DNA from: Brachycybe producta
Lineage: Eukaryota > Arthropoda > Diplopoda > Playtdesmida > Andrognathidae
Direction: 5' to 3'
Assembly (NCBI GenBank): GCA_036925085.1
Contig: JAUPFP010000006.1
Location: 5,347,984 to 5,411,983, forward strand
DNA length: 64,000 nt
Both the position numbers and the translations under genes were made by a program. Below the pieces are notes generated by a model. It made no database searches and was not told the DNA's origin. It saw only the letters and a list, made by a program, of their open reading frames with translations. Below, one piece after another: positions 56,268-64,000 of this stretch. Position 1 is the first letter of the stretch; every line of letters begins with the position of its first letter.

Positions 56268-57075
56268 GGCCTATAAAAAATATTGCGACAAATTTAGACA
56301 TTTTCGAATGAAGCATTTATTTTACCTACTTGTTTTCTTCCCGTTTTGCCATTAAAAAAAGAACGGTTGTCGTCTTATTTTTGTTTAAATTATGTAACCC
56401 TGTGCATTTTTGTTCGCTAAGGGCGAAATGTACAATCTTGTGAAAAACAAATTGTTATGATTTCGAGAAAGGAAAAACTTTCTTTTTTGATTCTCCAGAG
56501 AGGGATAATCTGATAATGTGAAGTCTTCACTGTCAATTCTTGAAACGCTTTCTACTACATTTTAGTTTCCCTCCCCCCCCCCTCCATACACACATATACA
56601 ACATACTTGAATTTTGAACAAATTTTGAATTGTCAATTGTAAAGAAAAGAACAGCTTTTGTTTTTAAGCTATGTAGGTACCATTATTGCCATTTAGTTTT
56701 TGCGAATATTTTTTTTGTTCATTCTAATTGAATAATTTAGTAAGTAATCTTGTTAGAATTCTTGGTTATTAACTTCTGTTCGTATATATAAGAAGAGCTT
56801 GGTAAAATTTTTCAATTTTCTTTACCAATGATAAAGAAAATAAAAAAATACTGTGATTACTTAGTGTTTTATATTAGTAATCAACCTCAAGGATAAATTC
56901 TATTATTGTTACTCGTAGAAATAAAAATATTGAATAGTATATGCTGTACTGTAGTTGTGTTAAAGGTATTTTCATGACTACATAATTAAAATCTCTCTTT
57001 TTGGCAGTTTAAAGATATCGGATTTTCGATTTCCATTTTGAAGCAAAGTTAATTACTGGTTAAATATCAATAAAG
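56268..57075. other. No gene seen
   Basis: AT-rich with a C-run at 56573-56582. Confidence 0.4.
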
Positions 57076-57653
57076 ATCATGTAACACGCTGTATTTCGCT
57101 TCCCTGTATTACTATAGTCTACAGTATAGTAGCTTTGGGGTTCCTCATACCCCAAGTACCGCATTTCCGCACCTTTTGTTACCATCTAAGACCCCAACGT
57201 GTAAAGTCACATCCTGGTTCCAGTATCAGCGGATGGATACCCATGGAAGTATGGTTCTTTGGGCATGGGTGTATCCGTGTAGGTGCACACAGACCCTAGG
57301 TATAAAGGTCCGTGTCTCGATTGATTCAGGGTCCATTCTTTGACATCATAACTATGAAATAACTCATTCATTGGTCTGGTCGCTAAGCTAAGCCACAGTC
57401 GTAACTATTCTCTATTTAATTTAATTTATATGATATTGTATGCATCTGTTGGCAATCTGCATTCGTCTCGCCTGTCTTCATTCATTCTCTTCTCTACGAT
57501 TGCGTCCATAGGAAATACCAAATGGAACGACCCGAGGCACTGCTAGGAATCAAGGCTAAATCATACATACTCTTAGCTTAAGGCGTTATCCGCCCCAAAC
57601 TAAGAGGATCCAGACTTGAGTCCCATAACAGGTGTTCTACACTGTTACAATCA
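57076..57653 (+). mobile_element. Solo LTR (divergent TGTAACAC family), TSD ATCA
   Basis: The LTR 57080-57649 (570 bp) starts TGTAACACGCTGTATTTC and ends TCTACACTGTTACA, with ATCA on both sides. TATAAAGG is at 57301. The block GAGGCACTGCTAGGAATCAAGG (57532-) corresponds to GGCACTACAGGATCAAGGAG of the other LTRs. It is a distinct subfamily. The better preserved termini and an exact duplication suggest a younger insertion. Confidence 0.85.
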
Positions 57654-58410
57654 GTTGCTTAGTTATGGGGAGCAATGCGAGCAGTTTGCTCTCGGCTTCG
57701 TTCAAAAGGGTTGTCTTCAGATTTTATTTTAACATTTTTTTTTTCTAAGTTTCGTGATTAATAGAGACTTAGCGAAGTAATATTAATTATTAAATAATAA
57801 AAAGAAAAAAGCAAATTTATCTGGATATATATTGAATATTCATATTCTGTTCTAAAATAAAATACCCACAATAAAATGCAAAAAAATTAAAAAAAAAATT
57901 GATTATGAGAAAGGGTATGTGATTTTATTTTGCAATTGTATATTACATTCTTAACTCGTTTTAAGTGATTTGTTTGGATGTTATTATATATATATTCTTT
58001 AGTGGTTGCTATTGGTTGCTTTCTCTGCGCCTGTTTTTTTTTCTAATTTGTTGTGTGTTTCATGTTAAAGGTCTGTATTTATTCATGCATATTAACCTAC
58101 TTAGTAATTTTATATGATACATGTAGACATATGTTATTAGCAAGAAAAACCACGCCCAGATATTAATGTATTAGAAATTGTTAATGTGCGTGCTCGAATA
58201 CCACCACAACTCTATGGGACGTCCCCTCAAATTTAACTTTATGGACATTCTGTTGAATAGACATTCATTTAGCTTTTTTCGTATACTATGTTTATAAAGA
58301 TAGCTACTTATAATAGTAGGCAATATATTTTATTTTTTTCTACGATATTAGCTTATGTATATTTTATTGATTTCTGTATTGTACTCTTGTTTAATTCCAA
58401 TGGGAATGAG

Positions 58411-58413
<3 letters not shown>
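57654..58413. other. No gene seen
   Basis: AT-rich. (TA)n-like at 57984-57992. Confidence 0.4.

Positions 58414-58466
<53 letters not shown>
58414..58466. repeat. (GA)n microsatellite
   Basis: About 26 uninterrupted GA units. It lies inside a frame (58288-58512) that it merely keeps open. Confidence 0.97.
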
Positions 58467-58470
<4 letters not shown>

Positions 58471-58771
58471 TACTTTTCCATTTTTTATTGTAGGTCTATA
58501 CAATCTATTTGAAAAAGTGTTTGTATAATATACAGCAACTTTATGAATTTAACATTCATTGTTTTTACACTTGTAAAAATATGTAAATGCTGCTTTTTTT
58601 TTGTTTTGTTTTTTCTATTACATTAACAGATGTGGAACAGTAATAGAAAAAAATGATATTTTTATGTTGAGAATGTGTGGCTACTGCTGCTTCCATACAA
58701 TTGACTCTAACTGAAGCACTTAAAACACATATCATCAACCATAATATAATTTCGAACGTCCGTACTCAACA

Positions 58772-58842
58772 TCGTGGTAGCTCAGTGGCTACGGTATTAT
58801 GACTCAAGAGTCATTATTAATGTATAAGTTCAAATGTAAGTT
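58772..58842 (+). other. tRNA-like / SINE-head sequence
   Basis: GTGGTAGCTCAGTGGCTAC has the form of a Pol III A box and D arm. About 45 nt later AAGTTCAAATG is a weak B box, and ATGAC..GTCAT between them could be an anticodon stem. The acceptor stem does not close, so a functional tRNA is unlikely. It may be a tRNA-derived SINE head or pseudogene. Confidence 0.3.
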
Positions 58843-58879
58843 TATTTTAAATTTGTAATTGCTATTTGCAAGGGTTTAT

Positions 58880-59420
58880 TTTGATCTGCACAGGCGACCG
58901 GGACACGTGTAGCCATGTGGCCGGCATCAGTTCATTTGCCAGGCCGTCACAGACGACTACAGAAAGCCGTAGCATGTGCGTGGTGCACTGCTGTCGTTAG
59001 GTCGACCTACACAGGCCTGCCTGACATATTGACAGGTTTACTGGAACGTGTGTGGCAGGCATCCTTAAGGAGTATTTCTGGAACAATAATTACAATACAA
59101 CATTGTGGAGTATGATTGTGATGCTCTCATTACGCTTGTGCAGCTAATGTGCCACATACAGCAATACAAAAAAGACATAAAAATGGCATAACAGCCGGCA
59201 CCTTGTGCCACAACACAGTGTGGTATGTCATGGTGGTGACCTCGTCTTCACGTTATTTTTCTGTAATGCTGTATGTGGAGCATTAGCTTCACGAATTTAA
59301 TGAGAGCATTGTATAGGTGTGGTTGGTGGTGACGTGCCACGCCGCGTCGTGATGAGGGCACGTAACCAGCTTTTGGGAAACCTACGCCCCCTATGAACAA
59401 ATCCTGGATACACCACTGAT
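58880..59420 (-). mobile_element. Non-autonomous DNA element, hAT-like end (copy 2), with central hairpin
   Basis: In minus sense it begins CAGTGGTGTATCCAGGATTT at 59420, a hAT-type terminus. 59160-59420 matches 815-1093. Around the centre, GATGCTCTCATTACGC..GTGCCACATACAGCAATAC (59120-59167) pairs with GTAATGCTGTATGTGGAGCA..AATGAGAGCATTG (59264-59312). The opposite terminus was not resolved. The frame 58915-59115 has no similarity. Confidence 0.6.
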
Positions 59421-60401
59421 GTTTAAGAGCATATGCTACGTTTCCAAGGCCTTTTTAAAATTTTGTAGGTTTGGTGACCTGTTCATGTTAAGAATTTCAT
59501 TAACACCTGATCCTATCCAATTGACAGTAGACTCTTAATATCAAAATTCGATTTAAATTGCAACACTGTGACATGTCATTGAAGGCTAAGAGTACATTGC
59601 ACTCTAGTTGAAAGCAAAAAGTGTTGTATGATGATAAGGCCTCAAAGATCCCATCTTACAATTGAGCTTCGTTTTTATGTTCATATGGCCTGTTAACTTC
59701 CGTTCCCATAATTCAGATGTTTATGTATGGGCTTTGCTCTCTCTCTCTCTCTCTCTCTTTCTATTTTTATTTCCTTTACCAAATGGGTTTCAAAAAAAAA
59801 AGGTTTTTTTGTTGTTGGAGTAAGGTAGAATGGTCGTTATGCAAGGACAGTAGTGTTGCATTGAGGTCGATAAAGAGGCGATTAGACTTAAAAGTGACCA
59901 TTGAATATTTGCTGTATTTTCAGTCATTTCCATTTCTGCCAGTCCTTTCTTTTCAACCATTTCTTTTTAAACTATCCACTTTTTCTGTGTACAGGGGCGG
60001 AAATTTCTATTGAAGTAGCTTAACCATTAACATTGCACATTAACAAAAGTCAAACATTATTAGACTTAAGGAAACGGTTTTTGCTTACAACCGTAATGGA
60101 CAGGCTGTATGAATAAAATGAAGCATACTCTTCAAAATAAAAAAGTACAAGCAAAAGCATGTGCATTAAGTAAAAGTACATGATTTTAAATGCGTGCATT
60201 CACTTTTTAGCATTACACATTTCCTACTCGCATTCGCTACTCGCATCTACTATCTTTCAGGGTTTTTTTAAGCTTAGCTGCAACAGCGTTTTATTGAGTG
60301 ATACGGAGTGAGTTTGCACATTTTCTGCTTTTGCAGTAATATTTCTTCAGCAAAGATTTTTTTCGGCTGAAATGAAATTTTAATTTAATATCCAATAAAT
60401 T
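59421..60401. other. No gene seen; (CT)n at 59737-59758
   Basis: AT-rich. A 98-codon frame at 59717-60013 begins in the (CT)n tract and lacks any domain. Confidence 0.5.
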
Positions 60402-60421
60402 TATATTATTATTATTATTAC

Positions 60422-60498
<77 letters not shown>

Positions 60499-60515
60499 TT
60501 TTTATTATTATTATG
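60402..60515. repeat. (ATT)n microsatellite
   Basis: More than 30 ATT units with isolated changes (ACT, TTT). Confidence 0.97.
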
Positions 60516-60580
60516 CCCAATTTAAAAAAAAATATTTAATTTATAGTTTTGTATTTAAAGTGATAGCAAACTATTATAAA

Positions 60581-60906
60581 ATAGTAGGGTAACCCATCAT
60601 AAATGACTGGAACACAATTCTAGTTTAATTTTGCTACTAAAATTATTTAACTATTTCATTTAAATACTTCATTATTGTAAATGAGATTTTGTATGAATTT
60701 CCGGTTGTCATGAAGTAATTTGCCTTGACCGCTTGCATTTTTTATAAGCACCTTGCTGTTATTTGGGTTATAGCATAGGGACAGCACTACATAAAGTTGA
60801 CCAAGGGTAAAAACCTGTTCATTTAAATTTAAATAAATTCCAACGTTCTTAAACGTTTTTGGCCTTGTTTGTAGTGTTATACACAGACAGACAAAGCTTA
60901 ATATAT
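60581..60906 (-). mobile_element. Helitron 3' fragment with helicase C-terminus (older copy)
   Basis: The minus reading gives GQLYVVLSLCYNPNNSKVLI then KNASGQGKLLHDNRKFIQNL, the same protein end as at 2548-2658, with motif VI (GQLYVALSR) altered at its arginine. The 3' palindrome is degenerate (CCAGTCATTTATGATGGG) and ends TTACCCTACTAT instead of CTAG. Upstream a CCTTGTTTGTAGTGTTATACAC stretch corresponds to 19.9 kb. Confidence 0.75.
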
Positions 60907-60912
60907 ATAAAA

Positions 60913-61170
60913 CTAGTGGGGTAACCCGTTATAAATGACGGGAGCAAAATTCACAGGTAGTTGTGCACATGCGCGTCGTTTTTTTCCTTTTTTTACTTCT
61001 TTCATTTCAATTTCAGTCACCCCTCCCACTTTTTCCCCCTCCACGTTTCTCTCTCTCCCCCCCCCCTTCTACACTTTCCAACCTTTTAATATGATGCGGT
61101 TCTTGGATGGGGAATGTGCAACATATAGTTGACCTTGAGAAAAAAAGTGGTTCATTCATTCAAATCTATG
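60913..61170 (-). mobile_element. Non-autonomous Helitron tail (minus)
   Basis: The 3' end is a CCCGTCATTTATAACGGG palindrome (60925-60942), then TTACCCCACTAG (CTAG at 60913-60916). The interior has the same purine-rich block as 19.6-19.8 kb and the motif VI code (AAGGTCAACTATATGTTGCA, minus) at 61117-61136. It lies directly upstream (in + coordinates) of an inverted sister copy. Confidence 0.8.
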
Positions 61171-61511
61171 CCAGGTCTGTGTGCGTGTGTATCTATCTGT
61201 AATAATGCTGTACAGTGTACAAACCTTGAAGCACGTCGGAATTTATATAAATTTGAATAAATGAACGGCTTTTTTCTCAAGGTCAACTATATGTTGCACA
61301 CTCCCCATCCAAGAACCCCATGATATTAAATTGGAGAGGGGAAAAGGTTGGAAAGTGTAGAGGGGAGGAGAGAGAGAAACGTGGAGGGGGAAAAAGTGGG
61401 AGGGGGTGACTGAAATTGAAATGAAAGGAGTAAAAAAGGAACAAACGACGCGCATGCGCACAATTGCCTGTGAATTTTGCTCCCGTCATTTATGACGGGT
61501 TACCCCATTAG
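61171..61511 (+). mobile_element. Non-autonomous Helitron tail (plus), inverted sister
   Basis: It starts within GTCTGTGTGCGTGTGTATCT and includes CTTGAAGCACGTCGGAATTT (helicase KHVGIYI region) and AAGGTCAACTATATGTTGCA (QGQLYVA). The palindrome CCCGTCATTTATGACGGG lies at 61482-61499 and the end TTACCCCATTAG (TTAG, a variant CTRR) at 61508-61511. With the previous copy it forms a head-to-head inverted pair with 3' ends outward. The frames 60935-61132 and 61243-61489 are shadows of this sequence. Confidence 0.8.
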
Positions 61512-62029
61512 TATTTATAATATTGAGCTAACACATTCAAACTTGTGTGTAATTGATTTTTGTCATTGAATGTTATTCATATGTGTAGAAAATTTATTTC
61601 CAAATTTATATTTTCAGCTAAGAATTTTTACTAAAACTTTTTTTGGAGGGCACTTAAGTGTGATTTCTATTTTATTGAAGATATATGGATGTGATGAATG
61701 TATTATTCATGATGTGTAAGAGACAGGAAGACTGAGAAGCAACAAAAAACTCTGCAATGCCCAAATCTTCTTAACTTCTCTGTATATTACTTGAATATGA
61801 GTTGTATAAGTTCTAATAATCCACTCGTACACATAAAAAAGGCAAATACAAAGTGGCGCAGGTAAAATGCCAGTTGTTTAAAGACGAACATTTCAGAAAT
61901 TAAAAACAGTTACTGATTTGAAATTTAAGTTGGTCTTTTAATATAATTAAATATATATGTACATATTAAGCCGAGTATTCACCAAAAGGGCGAGCACGAT
62001 CGAGCGAGCATTCTCACTTAATAATTGTC
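61512..62029. other. No gene seen
   Basis: AT-rich. AAAGTGGCGCAGGTAAAATG at 61850 is a dispersed motif, also near 23.17 and 24.99 kb. Confidence 0.4.
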
Positions 62030-62875
62030 TGGTGAGTACGGGTTAGCAAGCGAGCAAACAGTCGCTTGCTTGTGTTCATAAAAGATCAAGTGAATGGCGA
62101 TACATCAAAAAAGTTTGTTTAGTGTTTTGATGAGGCAGAGGATGGGCTTAGACTTGGGGACACTAATGCAACAGGGGCATGACTTTAAATATTTAGGATC
62201 CAGTCTTACAGGATGATGGTGACATAGATTTAGATATTACAAACAGGATCAAAGTAGGTTTGCATAAGTGGAGACAGGCGTGTGGGGTATTATGTGACAG
62301 GAGGATGCCAATAAAACTAAAGGGCAAGTTTTATAGGACAGTGATTAGACCAGCTATGTTGTATGGGTCGGAATGTTGGGCAGCCAAGAAGAGACAAGAG
62401 GATAGACTGCAGGTGGCTGAAATTCGTTTATGTGTGGAGTAACAAGAAAGTATAGGATCAGAAATGACTATCAGATGGATCATAGTAGAAAAGATGCAGG
62501 AAAATAGGTTGATATGTTTTGGGCATGTAACTAGGAGTGAGGAGGATGAGTTGCTTCCAAACAAGTTTGGAATGTGGTGGTAAAACAGGTTATGGGGCAT
62601 GTGGGGTCTCTGGGAGTTTGACACAAGATCGAAAGGAGTGGAGAGAGAGAACCTGTAATGCAGACCCTGCATACTGCTGGGAAAGGTGCAGGAAATGATG
62701 AGTGTGTGGACGGTAGTTATTGTAGTTGAAATGCTTCTAGTGCAGTTCAGTTTTTCTATAAAGGATTGCTCAACTGCAAAGAAAAACATATTATTCGCTA
62801 TTGAGGGAACACAAGCAAACATTGGCGAGCCCAAGCATATGTTTGCTCTTGCTTGCTCTTATGACGAACGAAAGA
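62030..62875. repeat. Inverted GCAAGCGAGCAAAC / CGCTTGCTTGTGTTC repeat around the RTE fragment
   Basis: The left block AGCAAGCGAGCAAACAGTCG..CTTGCTTGTGTTCAT (62045-62083) is mirrored by GAACACAAGCAAACATTGGC..TTGCTCTTGCTTGCTC at 62808-62860. It could be a TIR element that received the RTE insertion. Confidence 0.45.
62130..62705 (+). mobile_element. RTE-like LINE, RT C-terminal fragment
   Basis: The frames join as FKYLGS.LT.DGDIDLDITN (61-codon region before 62260), then KWRQACGVLCDRRMPIKLKG, KFYRTVIRPAMLYGSECWAA, KKRQEDRLQVAEIRLCVE and, after a shift, LICFGHVTRSEEDEL. They finish with LTQDRKEWRERTCNADPAYC. This is the region after the RT active site in RTE-clade LINEs (FKYLGS..VLCDRKMPxKLKGKxYKTVVRPALLYGxECW..RWxGHVxRx). 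At least two frameshifts. The fragment lacks the palm motif and endonuclease. Confidence 0.85.
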
Positions 62876-64000
62876 ATTGTTTAAACAATTAAAAAAGTTT
62901 TTGAATTTTGAAAATGGGGTTGCTTCTCTTAACTTTTAAGCAACCATTAAGGTGTGTTGTTCACACCATGAAGTAATGTAAGCAGAAATGCAAGGCAATG
63001 AAAACAACGTGTTCACTACAAGTTTTCATTACAGTCAATATGGTTCAAATCTGCAGCAGTGTCAGTGTTGAGAGGGTTGAATTTGGGCGTGTGTTTGTGA
63101 TTAGAATTTGTGTTTACAAATAGTGTTGAACCTCGTCTTACCCATACTTAAGAGTCACGCTCCTTGCATTGCATTGCTACCTTATCATCATTAGTTACTG
63201 CATTGTGCACATGTGCAGTAGAGAAAAACCGTGCATTAGTTTTATATTCATTTGTAGTGGGATTCACACTTACGACTGGTTTAGCCCTAATTCATATTGC
63301 AATGTACTCAGAATGTGCATTTTGCCATTTTGCATGTATGTTAATAAAATGTCTGAATTAAGCTAGTTTGAACATTACTGTAATAAAAACGTTTTGTGTG
63401 GAGAGGAAATATGGAAGTCTGAAAAGTGGAATTGTCTAAACAAAATTGTATTCTTAAAATGTCCATATCAAAATTGAATATTTTTTTTATTAAATTTACT
63501 TGTAAGGCCATGTTTCCACAGGGCGAAAATTATTAAACTGTGAAAATTCCAACTGATGGAAAAATATCAGGTATTATGGTGAACGGGTATGGTGAATGGT
63601 ATAATCTCCCTATTAGGAGAAATGGAATTTGGTATGGAACCACCACACCTGTGGCCACGTTCTATTTACTACAATGGTTTTCTTCTGCATGTAATATCAA
63701 TTGAAATGAGAAAACCCCTATCGCCCTACTACTTTAACTAAAGGATTAATGGCTGATTCCTATCACATTGAAATTTTATTATTTTGAATTAAAGTTATCG
63801 TTATAATTACATTATCTGAAATGGTATATCTAACCTGATATAATAATTTGCTAAGGGTTGACTCTCTCTTTCTCTCTCTCTCTCCCCTTCCTCCCTTTGT
63901 GTACGAATGTTTTCGGAAACTTCACTAGAGTCGTGAGATAGTAGACCTATACATTAGAATTTTCAATTTTCCTCCATTTACCTGATTTTTTTGTGAAAAA
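62876..64000. other. No gene seen; orphan MITE ends and (CT)n
   Basis: At 62951 AAGGTGTGTTGTTCACACCATG and at 63505 AAGGCCATGTTTCCACAGGG resemble TTCACAC-type MITE ends. (CT)n lies at 63864-63884. CTCCCTTTGTGTACGAATGT at about 63890 recalls the solo LTR interior, but no LTR start precedes it. Frames at 63164-63366 are unidentified. Confidence 0.45.

Noticed and set aside
62331..62834. 167-codon minus-strand frame
   Set aside because: It is the antisense of the RTE-like LINE fragment, whose sense reading matches the RT family clearly.
63850..63930. Sixth solo LTR suggested by CTTTGTGTACGAATGT
   Set aside because: Only about 25 bp resemble the LTR interior, next to a (CT)n tract. No TGTAACAC terminus, TATA box or target duplication was found.

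Overview
This window looks like AT-rich, repeat-dense nuclear DNA from an animal, probably a marine invertebrate. Two things suggest this: spliced-gene architecture instead of operons, and remnants of typical metazoan transposons (LINEs, LTR elements, Helitrons, mariner and many MITEs). The species cannot be named from the sequence. There is no intact protein-coding gene, rRNA, confident tRNA or CRISPR array. Nearly all open frames of 60-110 codons are chance frames or lie inside transposon remnants.

The one piece that resembles host gene structure is at about 15.6-17.2 kb (+). It is a GC-richer block with a TATA-like motif, followed by a long leader and a short first coding exon (17114-17186). 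That exon would encode a signal peptide and ends in phase 1 at a consensus splice donor. If real, everything downstream in the window would be first-intron sequence of a secreted or membrane protein gene.

Retroelements: five solo LTRs (about 10.1-10.8, 33.16-33.78, 42.63-43.31, 50.10-50.71 and 57.08-57.65 kb) begin or end with TGTAACAC-type termini. Four of them have 4-bp target duplications that can be read directly. Non-LTR fragments belong to at least four families: an R1/LOA-like C-terminus at 5.25 kb with a tail copy at 9.1 kb; two CR1/L2/jockey-like families at 18.05-19.2, 45.7 and 54.9 kb, plus isolated 3' UTRs at 3.28, 8.96 and 53.77 kb; and an RTE-like fragment at 62.2 kb.

DNA elements: five Helitron 3' ends (2.5, 19.4, 60.6, 60.9 and 61.5 kb), of which four keep the terminal palindrome plus CTAG or TTAG and the fifth is degenerate, several with Pif1-type helicase C-terminal remnants; a mariner transposase remnant at 14.6 kb; hAT-type non-autonomous elements with 8-bp duplications (10.96, 26.35, 31.35, 35.14 and 40.25 kb); a TTAA-flanked MITE family (23.2, 24.3, 38.0, 46.9 and 54.8 kb); a fold-back AGAGGCTAC family (4.2, 22.1, 44.2 and 48.4 kb); and several TA-flanked MITEs whose ends share a TTCACAC-like motif. 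Many are nested inside one another.

Structures that the element catalogue does not explain include three near-perfect 30-43 bp hairpins with 4-5 nt loops (5.9, 34.95 and 47.6 kb), a 573-580 bp tandem duplication (36.25-37.4 kb), a ~60-bp minisatellite present in opposite orientation at 38.4 and 45.6 kb, and clusters of an AGGTCA-n5-TGACCT palindrome at 7.2, 15.4 and 44.5 kb.
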